Assembly: GCA_043744215.1 (NCBI GenBank)
Contig: JAYTVC010000086.1
Span: 1-43,131 of the forward strand
Direction of reading: 5' to 3'
DNA from: JBEEJL01 sp043744215
GTDB lineage: Bacteria; Pseudomonadota; Gammaproteobacteria; Burkholderiales; JBEEJL01
Length of the DNA: 43,131 nucleotides
Shown here: positions 8,262 to 16,513 of the stretch, in pieces
Layout of the letters: every line of letters begins with the position of its first letter
Position numbering within the stretch: position 1 is the first letter of the stretch
The notes under the pieces: generated by a model
Databases searched by the model: none
Told to the model about the DNA's origin: nothing
The model's input: the letters and a program-made list of their open reading frames with translations, nothing else
Position numbers and translations under genes: made by a program

Positions 8262-9019
8262 CAGGCGACCCCACCGCCATCGACGACGAGCGTATGTCCG
8301 TTCACATAATCCGACGCGGCGCTGGCGAGAAATAACCCGACGCCGCCCAGCTCGCCCGGTTTGCCGGCGCGTTTGAGTGGATTATGCTGCTGCAATCTTT
8401 CAGTGATGCGCGGGATGACTTTTTCAGTCATCTTGGTGGGGAAAAACCCCGGCGCGATGGCGTTAACGCGGATGCCGTGCTGTCCCCATTTGTTGGCGAG
8501 ATCCCGCGTCATGCCGATGACCGCCGCTTTGCTCGAGCTGTAGCCGACAGCGTCGAGAACGTCGCCCGGCTCGCCCTTAATACCGGCGACTGAGGCGATG
8601 TTAATGATTTTGCCGTAGCCTTTTTTAATCATGCCGGGCGCTACGGCTTTGCAGGCATAAAACGAACCATCGACATTGACTTGCATGACCTGGCGAAATT
8701 TTTCTGCCGGCATATCAATGGCCGGCGCGCCCCAGGATATGCCGGCAGAGTTGACTAATATATCGACGCTGCCGAGCTTGGCTTCACATTCGGCGACGGC
8801 GCGTTTAACGTCGTCTTCAGAAGAAACGTCCCCGAGAATACACAGCGCGTCGGGAATGGATTGAAGTGCTTCTGCAAAATATTGCTCGCGCCGCGCCATC
8901 AGCGCGACTTTGGCACCGGCTTCGTGCAAGGCTTCGGCGATTTCAAGCCCTAAGCCGCGGGAGCCGCCGGTAATGAAGGCGACTTTGCCACTGAGGTTAA
9001 ATGTATCGAGGTATTTCAT
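8261..9019 (-). CDS. Short-chain dehydrogenase/reductase (SDR), first gene of acyl-CoA operon
   Basis: 252 residues of a classical SDR. It has the NAD(P)-binding TGGSRGLG near the N-terminus, NSAGIS, the catalytic YSSSKAA (YxxxK), and a C-terminal YVNGHTLVVDGG. GGGAG lies nine bases before the ATG. As first gene of the SDR-kinase-ACAD operon it is a candidate for interconverting a 4-oxoacyl-CoA and a 4-hydroxyacyl-CoA (LvaD-like), or for oxidising the 3-hydroxyacyl product. The sequence cannot tell these apart. Confidence 0.9.
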   Translation of the reverse strand: MKYLDTFNLSGKVAFITGGSRGLGLEIAEALHEAGAKVALMARREQYFAEALQSIPDALCILGDVSSEDDVKRAVAECEAKLGSVDILVNSAGISWGAPAIDMPAEKFRQVMQVNVDGSFYACKAVAPGMIKKGYGKIINIASVAGIKGEPGDVLDAVGYSSSKAAVIGMTRDLANKWGQHGIRVNAIAPGFFPTKMTEKVIPRITERLQQHNPLKRAGKPGELGGVGLFLASAASDYVNGHTLVVDGGGVA

Positions 9020-9120
9020 GAATGGAAACTCCCGGAAGCGTTTGCGAATGTTTTTAACTGTCGACTAATACTAATAATAGCCTGTGAAATAGTAAACGCC
9101 GAATTGCGCATGTTTGAAGT

Positions 9121-9573
9121 TCAATTTTTAGCGTTGGTTTTCATGACCCGTTGTTTTTCCCGTTGCCATTCCCGCTCTTTTTCCGTTTCACGTTTGTCGT
9201 GTTGCTTTTTACCTTTAGCGAGGCCGATTTCCAGTTTGATACGCCCGGTTTTGTAATGCAGATTGAGTGGCACCAGCGTGTAACCGGCGCGCTCTACTTT
9301 GCCGACAAGTTTGGTGATTTCTTCAGCATGTAATAATAATTTTCGTGTGCGCACCGGGTCGGGTGTAATGTGCGTCGAGGCGGTGGGCAGGGGGCTGATG
9401 TGGCAGCCGATAATAAATATTTCGCCGTTGCGGATAATGACGTAGGCTTCTTTAAGTTGCGCGCGTGCGGCGCGGATGGCTTTGACTTCCCAGCCTTCAA
9501 GCGCGATGCCCGCTTCATATTTTTCTTCAATGAAGTAATCGTGAAATGCTTTTTTGTTATCGGCGATGCTCAT
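9121..9573 (-). CDS. smpB: SsrA-binding protein SmpB
   Basis: 150 residues, normal for SmpB. The protein shows the conserved NKKAFHDYFIEEKYEAGIAL, GWEVKAIRA, the OB-fold core and a basic C-terminal tail (KREKQ...). SmpB binds tmRNA and delivers it to stalled ribosomes for trans-translation. It is divergent from ratA, a common arrangement in proteobacteria. The SDR operon follows on the same strand after about 100 bases. Confidence 0.97.
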   Translation of the reverse strand: MSIADNKKAFHDYFIEEKYEAGIALEGWEVKAIRAARAQLKEAYVIIRNGEIFIIGCHISPLPTASTHITPDPVRTRKLLLHAEEITKLVGKVERAGYTLVPLNLHYKTGRIKLEIGLAKGKKQHDKRETEKEREWQREKQRVMKTNAKN

Positions 9574-9663
9574 GCGCGTGAGTTTTCAGAGGGAATGGGT
9601 TATTTTATCAGTTTTCCCTTTCAAGCCATGATTACAGAGCAATCGTGTACAAGGCCAGATAGA

Positions 9664-9690
9664 AAATTATTCAATATAATCAATATGTTA
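9664..9690 (-). repeat. Dispersed IHF-core repeat, copy 3
   Basis: Core AATCAATATGTTA at 9678-9690, a perfect WATCAANNNNTTR match, preceded by ATTCAATAT. It ends eight bases before the ratA start codon and occupies the place where a ribosome binding site would be expected. It lies in the smpB/ratA divergent promoter region. Confidence 0.8.
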
Positions 9691-9697
9691 TTCAAAT

Positions 9698-10138
9698 ATG
9701 GCGCAAGTAAAAAAATCGATGCTGATTGAACATCCCGCTGAGCGCATGTTCGGGCTGGTGGATGCGGTGGAAAAATATCCGGAGTTTTTGCCATGGTGCG
9801 GCGGCACCGAAATTGTCGAACGTAATGCACAGATTACCCATGCGGTGATCAAGATTGATTACCACGGCATCAAGCAGGATTTTTCCACACGCAACCGCAA
9901 GGAAGGCCACGAGTGGATGCATATTGAAATGGAGCACGGACCGTTCAAGCATTTGGTCGGACACTGGCATTTCAAGCCGCTGACTGTGGATGCGTGCCGG
10001 GTGGAGTTTAATCTTGAATACGAGTTTTCCAACCGTGTATTGGAAAAACTGGTGGGGCCGGTATTTCATTACATTGCCAATACATTTGTCGAGGCGTTCT
10101 TGCACCGGGCTGACCGCTTATATGGTTCTGCGAACTGA
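9698..10138 (+). CDS. ratA: RatA-like START-domain protein (Coq10 family)
   Basis: 146 residues of the SRPBCC/polyketide-cyclase fold. Typical signatures are VEKYPEFLPWCGGTEI and the C-terminal ANTFVEAFLHRADRLYG. Members of this family are annotated as ribosome-associated toxin RatA or as Coq10-like ubiquinone-binding proteins, so the physiological role is not settled. It is followed by rnfH, whose start lies inside the end of this gene, and is divergent from smpB, the usual order. No Shine-Dalgarno sequence precedes the ATG; a dispersed repeat sits there instead. Confidence 0.92.
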   Translation: MAQVKKSMLIEHPAERMFGLVDAVEKYPEFLPWCGGTEIVERNAQITHAVIKIDYHGIKQDFSTRNRKEGHEWMHIEMEHGPFKHLVGHWHFKPLTVDACRVEFNLEYEFSNRVLEKLVGPVFHYIANTFVEAFLHRADRLYGSAN

Positions 10139-10433
10139 TTTGGACAAAACCATCATCGTCGAAGTCTGCTACGCGCGGCCGCAGAAGCAGGCTTTGCTGC
10201 GCGTGACGCTGCCGCATTCAGCTACTGTCGCGCAGGCGATTGCCGCTTCAAATATCCTGACAGCATTTCCCGAAATTGATTTGGTTAAAAACAAGGTAGG
10301 TATTTTTGGCAGGCTTGCCAAGCTTGATGAGTTTTTGTGCGAAGGCGATCGGATCGAGATTTACCGGCCTCTTCTGGTGGATCCAAAAGACGCACGGCGT
10401 AAACGGGCGGCAGGAAATAAAGCGACAAAGTAA
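10122..10433 (+). CDS. rnfH: RnfH family protein (UPF0125, RatB)
   Basis: 103 residues from the ATG at 10122, which lies 17 bases before the end of ratA. A longer upstream frame is an artefact of the ratA coding sequence. Family signatures are EVCYARPQKQ, FPEIDLVKNKVGIFGRL and GDRIEIYRPLLVDPKDARRKRA. It has a ubiquitin-like beta-grasp fold; function is poorly known. It is co-transcribed with ratA and converges on the next gene with only 30 bases between. Confidence 0.93.
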   Translation: MVLRTDLDKTIIVEVCYARPQKQALLRVTLPHSATVAQAIAASNILTAFPEIDLVKNKVGIFGRLAKLDEFLCEGDRIEIYRPLLVDPKDARRKRAAGNKATK

Positions 10434-10463
10434 TCAGCGGTTCGCTATGCAATACGAGTGGCG

Positions 10464-12128
10464 TTAGCTCGCAGCCGTTGGCAGTTTTGCAATAACCTCG
10501 AGGCCTGCCGTCAACCAATGTTCGCCTTGCTTGATCACGCGATTCATGCGGATCACAAATGCGCCTTTTTTGGTATTCAGTTTGTGCTGGCTATTGGAAG
10601 AATACTGGCTTTTGGCAATCAGCAAACTGTCTGCACGGCCTGACTGGGCCGGCAAAAAAAGCGCGTCAATAAAAAGATGTGAGACATCCGCAGGAAAGTC
10701 CGGCTCATAGGCTTGTAGCGAGACAGAAACCGGTGACGCCGAGATCATTTCTACCCCTACTAAAATCGCATCTTCACCATGAGGCACTTTGCGAACCACG
10801 GCGCCGATTTTCCATTGCGGGTCGCTGCTAGGTCGTAAGGCAACGATGGAACCCAAGGGTATGGTCCTGGCGGTATTTTTATCTGCCGTGACGCCAAAAC
10901 CGCTGGAGCTTTGGTCGTGGAGTTTATAGGGGCTGCTGCTTTCGGGTGCCACAGCCGCAGCAGATTCCAATTTCGCCAGCCGCGTGCGGTCGGTGACGAA
11001 ACCAAACATTTTGATGTCGGCTTCCTCGGCGCTGTCCAGCGTCATGTGTTCTGCTTTCATGTTGCTGAACGGATTGGCCGAACGGTTACGCACGACATCG
11101 AGCACCAGATCAAGACCGAAAATAATGTCGACCGGCAACGCTTTTGCGCGTACCCGATCATGCATGCGTTGCGCGCCTGTCGCGCCGGGGCTGGGGCAAA
11201 TGCGCGCGAGCTTGTCGAGCAGGTCGATGTATTCAGCCACGGGAAATGTGCTGCCGCCAAAAGTCAGCGCTGACGCATTGCCATCGCGCAAGCTGCTTTT
11301 CGCCCTTGCAATATCACCGCCCACCCGACCCGTATCAACATAGCGCATGGTGTCCAATTGCAATGGCTCGATGCCGCTGATGCGCTGCATGCCGCGTGCG
11401 TCGGTGCCGGTATCGACGTAATACAGATGCTTGGAATGCTGGTATGCCCGGTCAAGGGAGGTATCTGCGCACCAATCATGCAATTGCTGGTTGGCGATGG
11501 AAATTTGTTGCGGCGTGAGGTTGCCCGTATTGAATAAATCGAGAAACAGCATGCGTAAATAAACATTGCCCACGGTTGTGGGATAGCCATCGTACCAGGC
11601 CAGGGTTTTCCCCTCAAAACTGTTTTTTTCGGCAAACGTATAGAGGCTGTGCAGTTGATGCCAGAATGAGGCTTGCAAAGTTTCGTTGAGGAAATAGGTC
11701 CAGCGTGCAATCCCGCAGTGGCAATGAATGCTTCGCGCCGTGATTTCTTTTATACGCTCCGGTATGGATACGTTGTCGGCCGATTGATTGATGTAGGGAT
11801 CTATAAAACGGCGAAAGCAGCCGGCAAACTCTTGATAAATGGTTTGCATATCGCGGCTAAGGGCGCTCTCGGCGGCGATATCGCGGCCGCTGGTTTGCAT
11901 GCGGGCTTCAGCCTCTTCGAGCAGCGGCTGGCATTGTTCGTCCAGTTGCAAAAGGGTCGTAAGAATATCGGGAGACAAATTGCCCCGGTTGAGCGAGCGT
12001 AGTGCTTGCAGTAGCGTGATGCGTGCGTTCGGGCTCTCTAATTTTCCGAGGCGCGCCACCCACAAACTGACCGGTGCAAGTGCTGCAACCGGGTCACTGG
12101 GCAGTGATGAGGGAGGGGAAGCAGGCAT
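10464..12128 (-). CDS. Uncharacterised protein with PilZ-like C-terminal region
   Basis: 554 residues, no signal peptide. Residues 1-380 are mainly helical and not recognised. The C-terminal region (about 395-490) contains DQSSSGFGV and IGAVVRKVPHGEDAILVGVEMIS, which resemble the D/NxSxxG motif and the following strand of PilZ c-di-GMP-binding domains. The upstream arginine motif is not clear, so ligand binding is uncertain. It starts seven bases after the fimV stop on the same strand, suggesting one operon and a link to type IV pilus or polar-hub function. Confidence 0.6.
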   Translation of the reverse strand: MPASPPSSLPSDPVAALAPVSLWVARLGKLESPNARITLLQALRSLNRGNLSPDILTTLLQLDEQCQPLLEEAEARMQTSGRDIAAESALSRDMQTIYQEFAGCFRRFIDPYINQSADNVSIPERIKEITARSIHCHCGIARWTYFLNETLQASFWHQLHSLYTFAEKNSFEGKTLAWYDGYPTTVGNVYLRMLFLDLFNTGNLTPQQISIANQQLHDWCADTSLDRAYQHSKHLYYVDTGTDARGMQRISGIEPLQLDTMRYVDTGRVGGDIARAKSSLRDGNASALTFGGSTFPVAEYIDLLDKLARICPSPGATGAQRMHDRVRAKALPVDIIFGLDLVLDVVRNRSANPFSNMKAEHMTLDSAEEADIKMFGFVTDRTRLAKLESAAAVAPESSSPYKLHDQSSSGFGVTADKNTARTIPLGSIVALRPSSDPQWKIGAVVRKVPHGEDAILVGVEMISASPVSVSLQAYEPDFPADVSHLFIDALFLPAQSGRADSLLIAKSQYSSNSQHKLNTKKGAFVIRMNRVIKQGEHWLTAGLEVIAKLPTAAS

Positions 12129-12135
12129 GGTGGAC

Positions 12136-14184
12136 TTAGGCCGGCTTATTCTTGCCGGGCGTCAAAGACAATTCATTGGGCTTTGAAGCTGCCACCGGTT
12201 CAGGTGAAAGCAGGGCGTCACGCAGTTCATTGCCTAGCAGGTCCTGTGTAAAGTCCAGCGGCGTATTCAGCCAGTTCTCCGCTTCAACCGAGATGTCGGG
12301 TTGGTCTGCGGCGTGAGCCTCGGTTAGATATTCTTCCGCAGCATAGAGTGAATTTTCGGCATCGAGCTGCCGGCCGATCGCCTGGACTTTGGGCCAATAA
12401 CCGCCATGTTCAAACCATGTCTTGAAGCGTAATGCCAGGCTGGTGAAATCCGGTTTGCGATTTTCAAGGCGGAAGATTTCAAACAATGCCAGCCAGGGGC
12501 GCACTTCATTGGGATATTCGCCGATGGCATATTCGAGCAACTCAGTGGCCTTGGCGGAATTATTGTCTTCCTGGTAATAAAGCCGTGCCGCGTGGATCAA
12601 TGAATCGGGTTTGTCCAGACGTAACGAGCCTTGCGCAACTTCAGGAAATCGTTCGCGTAGATAGGCCAGCTTGAATGAATCGGGTGCCTGCACATCAACC
12701 AAGGTGCGCGGATCCCTTAATTGTGTGCCGGATACCGGCAAATCAAGAACGGGGGCGCTGCTGCGAGTAGTCGGGGCTGCTGTTGGAGGAAGTATTTCTT
12801 CGAGATTGTCCAAGGGTAAATCAACATCATCAAACAACTTCTGCTCATCAAATTGGCCAGCCGGTTGCACCGGGACGTTCTTGGGGTTAGACGCATCGGC
12901 GTAAAGGTCTGCGTAGGTTGCAGAATCTTGATTCCGGCGTCGGCGCCATAAATTGATGCCGGCAATAAGGGCCAGCGCGCCCGCACCAGCGGCCAGGGCG
13001 GGCACGGTCCAGTCAGCGAGCGAGAACGCTTTCTCGTCTGTAACGATCGTTTTTGGCAAGGGCTTCGCCACTGGGATCGAGGTAACCGCAGTTTTGGGTT
13101 GTGCGGGCGCAGTCACTTCGACTGGCGCTGCCGTCGCTTCTGGCGGCGGTGTTTGCGTGGTGCCCGCTGTATTGCCGGCTATGCCGGTTTTATTGGTGCC
13201 GACCTGGGCGCGCAGTTCTGCGAGTTGTCCTTCAAGTTGCTTGATGCTGTTTCGCATGGCCAGCATGGAGGCGGTCTGGTCGTCGGATTGTGTTTCCAGC
13301 AGCAGTTGACGCGCGCGCATGCGCTGGCGATCTTCGTCGCTGACTGATTTTGATCGGCCAAGATCAATCTCGGTAGACGAAAGCTTCAGGCGGAATCCTT
13401 CGGATGCCTGCACTTTGTTGCTGACGATCGACGTCGCAGTTGGCGGGGCAACCGTTTTTTCCGCTTCAGGTGCCGTGGGCTTTGTAAGGTCGGGTGCCGG
13501 GGCTGCGGGTTTGGGTATGAGTCTTGCAACAGGACGTGGCGGGCGAAGCGTTTGCGCGATGGGTGGTTTGCCCGCATTGCGAGGCTTGCGCATTGATTTT
13601 GGCGCAGGTGCCATCGGCGCGGCAAGAGCATCCGGTGCGGCGTCGGACAAAGTTGATAGTCCGCCGACACGTTCTCCTTCAGCCGTTGCGGGTAACGATT
13701 TTGCCGTTGCTACAGGCGCTTCACGCACAACAGAAGCAGTCGGCGAAGCAGCGGCCGCAGGGTTTGCCGGCAGGTTTATGCGGGATGCGGCCGCATATTC
13801 GGGTGGGTCGAGCAATAAAATATATTCACGCGAAACTTTGCTGACATTGCCGCAACCGACTTCCACCTGCACCCGTACTGCGGGCTCAGGCACGGTGCTC
13901 GATGAGCGGATGAGCAGAATGTTGTTGCGGCCCACTTGCTGAAATGACAATTTGGCAGGTGTAGCGTGACCGGCATCGCTCGTGATTGCACCGTTGATGA
14001 GCTTGAAGCAGGATTCGTCCAGCGGCTCGTCGGCCCCTGCTGAGACGGGGATGCGAGCGTCGAGCGGCTGGCCGAGGTAAGAGCGCAGATCAATTTCGCC
14101 CAGGCCCACCGCATGCGCACTGGTTACCATAAGAGCCGCAATGCTCGCCAGCAGGGTAGGGAATCGAAAAGGCACTCTTTGCAT
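12136..14184 (-). CDS. fimV: FimV/HubP-like polar protein
   Basis: 682 residues. The N-terminal signal peptide (to about residue 25, SAHA) is followed by the FimV N-terminal domain (VGLGEIDLRSYLGQPLDARI, SREYILLLDPPEY). Next come a long Ala/Pro-rich linker, a coiled-coil-like stretch near 290-325 (RMRARQLLLETQ, IKQLEGQLAELRAQ), one membrane segment near 395-415 (WTVPALAAGAGALALIAG) ending in RRRR, and an acidic cytoplasmic part with TPR-like repeats. FimV/HubP organises cell poles and type IV pili. The domain order matches, although the protein is shorter than Pseudomonas FimV. Confidence 0.88.
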   Translation of the reverse strand: MQRVPFRFPTLLASIAALMVTSAHAVGLGEIDLRSYLGQPLDARIPVSAGADEPLDESCFKLINGAITSDAGHATPAKLSFQQVGRNNILLIRSSSTVPEPAVRVQVEVGCGNVSKVSREYILLLDPPEYAAASRINLPANPAAAASPTASVVREAPVATAKSLPATAEGERVGGLSTLSDAAPDALAAPMAPAPKSMRKPRNAGKPPIAQTLRPPRPVARLIPKPAAPAPDLTKPTAPEAEKTVAPPTATSIVSNKVQASEGFRLKLSSTEIDLGRSKSVSDEDRQRMRARQLLLETQSDDQTASMLAMRNSIKQLEGQLAELRAQVGTNKTGIAGNTAGTTQTPPPEATAAPVEVTAPAQPKTAVTSIPVAKPLPKTIVTDEKAFSLADWTVPALAAGAGALALIAGINLWRRRRNQDSATYADLYADASNPKNVPVQPAGQFDEQKLFDDVDLPLDNLEEILPPTAAPTTRSSAPVLDLPVSGTQLRDPRTLVDVQAPDSFKLAYLRERFPEVAQGSLRLDKPDSLIHAARLYYQEDNNSAKATELLEYAIGEYPNEVRPWLALFEIFRLENRKPDFTSLALRFKTWFEHGGYWPKVQAIGRQLDAENSLYAAEEYLTEAHAADQPDISVEAENWLNTPLDFTQDLLGNELRDALLSPEPVAASKPNELSLTPGKNKPA

Positions 14185-14192
14185 GAATATCG

Positions 14193-14219
14193 TAACTATT
14201 TGATTAAATTCAATTTTTT
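14193..14219 (+). repeat. Dispersed IHF-core repeat, copy 4
   Basis: Core TAACTATTTGATT at 14193-14205, identical over 13 bases to the copy inside purB. It lies between the DUF4124 gene and fimV, nine bases upstream of the fimV start. Confidence 0.75.
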
Positions 14220-14231
14220 ATTTGACCAAGC

Positions 14232-14708
14232 TTACTTGCAATGCTCGTCGACCGATTTTTTTGAATCGGCGATTTCTTTGTCGCGTGCCTTGTCATCGAG
14301 GTAGGTTTTTTCACCTTTGTCGTTACGATCAAAAACACGGCCGTGCTCTTGCATATCCCGCAAGTGGTTGCGTGATCTGTTGCAATTTTCTGTTTTTTTC
14401 GCGGCTTTTGCGGCGGCTTCTTTTTCGGCTTTTTCAGCTTCAATCTTCCGCTTGCGGAAGTCCTGCTCTTTTTCAGCCGTTGTTTTAGCTTTGTCTGCGA
14501 CTTTGGTGGTTTCGTCTTTCTCTTCGCCTGCTGCGGGTGCGGCTGTCGTGCGGGCTTTTACCAAGCGCCAAGGGCGATCGGTCGGTGCGCGGTCAGAATA
14601 TTGGGTTTTACCGTCTGCATCTTTCCATTGATAAATTTCTGCCTGGGCCGAGAGGGCGAGTGAAAAAAATGCGACTAACGGCAGGATAAAAGAAATGCGT
14701 TTGTTCAT
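14232..14708 (-). CDS. DUF4124 domain secreted protein
   Basis: 158 residues from the ATG at 14708; a longer frame reaching 14792 has no better start. A signal peptide (FILPLVAFFSLALSAQA) is followed by the DUF4124 core (EIYQWKDADGKTQYSDRAP). A lysine/glutamate/alanine-rich coiled-coil-like segment covers about 75-115 and a C-terminal region has paired cysteines. This periplasmic family is frequent next to guaB in betaproteobacteria. Function is unknown. Confidence 0.85.
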   Translation of the reverse strand: MNKRISFILPLVAFFSLALSAQAEIYQWKDADGKTQYSDRAPTDRPWRLVKARTTAAPAAGEEKDETTKVADKAKTTAEKEQDFRKRKIEAEKAEKEAAAKAAKKTENCNRSRNHLRDMQEHGRVFDRNDKGEKTYLDDKARDKEIADSKKSVDEHCK

Positions 14709-14929
14709 GGTTTTGGCCTTGTTTGCGTGTTTGAATGGGTTGGCATGGCGCAATTTTGCAAATTCAGCCTGCAATTCTGCGGGTTTCATCATGCCTACAC
14801 AAGCAAACTCTCCTTACGAAATTTCGTTGACGCAAGGGCAGAATATCAGTCTGAACGATAACATAATTCCCTCACAAGTCAATGGGATGCGTCACAAATT
14901 TAACGGAAATTGGCGCTTTCAACACCGGT

Positions 14930-14959
14930 TTGCCGGGTTCTACCAAGTTTGCGTATAAT
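14930..14959 (+). promoter_or_regulatory. Predicted sigma-70 promoter of guaB
   Basis: TTGCCG at 14930-14935 and a perfect TATAAT at 14954-14959 with an 18-base spacer. The predicted start of transcription is about 20 bases before the guaB ATG at 14985. Confidence 0.7.
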
Positions 14960-14984
14960 GGCTCTTTGTGAAAGAGAAATTTTC

Positions 14985-16445
14985 ATGCGTTTAGTCCAAA
15001 AAGCCCTCACTTTCGACGACGTTCTGCTGATTCCCGCCCATTCCACCATTTTGCCGCGCGATGTCAATCTGGCGACGCGCCTGTCCCGCAATATCAAACT
15101 GAATATTCCTGTCTTGTCGGCCGCGATGGATACCGTGACCGAAGCGCGCCTGGCCATTGCTTTGGCACAGGAAGGCGGCATCGGCATTATTCATAAAAAT
15201 ATGACGGCTGCGGCCCAAGCTAAACAAGTCACCAAAGTGAAGCGATTTGAATCCGGCGTGGTAAAAGAGCCGGTGACCATTTCGCAGGACATGACGGTGC
15301 GCGATGTCATTGATCTTACGCGCCAGCATCGTATTTCCAGTTTGCCGGTACTGGATGGCAAACAAGTGGTCGGCATTGTCACCAACCGCGATTTGCGTTT
15401 TGAAACCCGCCTCGACGCGCCGGTAAAAAACATCATGACGCCACGCGAAAAACTCATCACCGTGAAAGAAGGCTCGCCGCTGGAAGAAGCCAAGGCGCTG
15501 ATGCACCAGCACCGCATCGAGCGAGTAGTCGTGGTGAACGACAAATTCGAATTGCGCGGTTTGATAACCGTAAAAGATATTTTGAAATCAAGCGAACACC
15601 CGCTGGCCTGCAAAGACAGCCACGGCCGGTTGCGCGCAGGCGCGGCAGTGGGCGTGGGCGAAGGCACTGATGGGCGCATCGCGGCCCTGGCCGAAGCAGG
15701 CGTCGATGTCATCGTGGTCGATACCGCCCACGGCCACGCGCAAGGCGTGCTCGACCGCGTCAAATGGGCAAAGAAAAACTTTCCCCACATCGACATTATT
15801 GGCGGCAATGTCGCGACGGCAGCGGGCGCGAAGGCGCTGGTCGATCACGGTGCCGATGGCGTCAAGGTCGGCATCGGCCCCGGTTCCATTTGCACCACGC
15901 GCATTGTGGCTGGTGTGGGCATTCCGCAAATTACTGCGATCAATAATGTGGCCGAAGGTTTGAAGGGCACCGATGTTCCATTCATCGCCGACGGCGGCGT
16001 GCGTTATTCGGGCGATATTTCCAAAGCCATCGCGGCGGGCGCTCATTGCGTGATGCTGGGCGGATTGTTCGCCGGCACCGAAGAAGCGCCGGGGGAAATC
16101 GAATTATTCCAGGGACGTTCATACAAAAGTTATCGCGGCATGGGTTCGCTCGGTGCGATGGCGCAAGGCTCCAGCGACCGCTATTTTCAGGACGCCGAAA
16201 ACAATGCCGACAAATTGGTGCCCGAAGGCGTCGAAGGCCGCGTGCCATACAAAGGCAGCGTTGTCGCGGTGATTCATCAGCTCATGGGCGGCCTGCGTGC
16301 GAGCATGGGTTATCTCGGATGCCCGACGATTGGCGATATGCACAACAAAGCCGAGTTTGTTGAAATCACATCATCCGGCATACGCGAATCACACGTTCAT
16401 GATGTGCAAATTACAAAAGAAGCCCCCAACTATCATATTGATTAA
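14985..16445 (+). CDS. guaB: IMP dehydrogenase
   Basis: 486 residues. The ATG at 14985 (MRLVQKALTFDDVLLIPAHS) matches the family start; the frame extends further upstream but overlaps the promoter. It is a TIM-barrel interrupted by two CBS domains (about residues 92-205). Catalytic Cys303 lies in GPGSICTTR, and the flap contains YRGMGSLGAM. It oxidises IMP to XMP with NAD, the first committed step of GMP synthesis. The last codons (NYHID) and stop overlap a degenerate copy of the dispersed AT-rich repeat. guaA follows after a terminator-like hairpin. Confidence 0.98.
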   Translation: MRLVQKALTFDDVLLIPAHSTILPRDVNLATRLSRNIKLNIPVLSAAMDTVTEARLAIALAQEGGIGIIHKNMTAAAQAKQVTKVKRFESGVVKEPVTISQDMTVRDVIDLTRQHRISSLPVLDGKQVVGIVTNRDLRFETRLDAPVKNIMTPREKLITVKEGSPLEEAKALMHQHRIERVVVVNDKFELRGLITVKDILKSSEHPLACKDSHGRLRAGAAVGVGEGTDGRIAALAEAGVDVIVVDTAHGHAQGVLDRVKWAKKNFPHIDIIGGNVATAAGAKALVDHGADGVKVGIGPGSICTTRIVAGVGIPQITAINNVAEGLKGTDVPFIADGGVRYSGDISKAIAAGAHCVMLGGLFAGTEEAPGEIELFQGRSYKSYRGMGSLGAMAQGSSDRYFQDAENNADKLVPEGVEGRVPYKGSVVAVIHQLMGGLRASMGYLGCPTIGDMHNKAEFVEITSSGIRESHVHDVQITKEAPNYHID

Positions 16446-16457
16446 ATTGGGTTTTTT
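16431..16457 (+). repeat. Degenerate dispersed repeat copy at guaB 3' end
   Basis: The sequence starting TATCATATTGATTAAATTG closely resembles the hupE copy (TAACATATTGATTATATTG) but has one mismatch in the IHF core. It covers the last guaB codons and its stop. Confidence 0.5.
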
Positions 16458-16468
16458 GGCAATACCAT

Positions 16469-16500
16469 AAAGGCGGCTTGTTGACCGCCTTTGTTTTTTC
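16469..16500 (+). terminator. Intrinsic terminator between guaB and guaA
   Basis: An 8-bp stem (AAAGGCGG 16469-16476 with CCGCCTTT 16485-16492), an 8-base loop, then GTTTTTTC. It ends only 13 bases before the guaA start codon, so guaA expression must rely on read-through or on a promoter inside guaB. Confidence 0.75.
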
Positions 16501-16513
16501 AGAAGATGAAATC

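Noticed and set aside
14709..14792. N-terminal extension of the DUF4124 protein
   Set aside because: It would place a normal signal peptide inside the protein; the ATG at 14708 gives a proper export signal.
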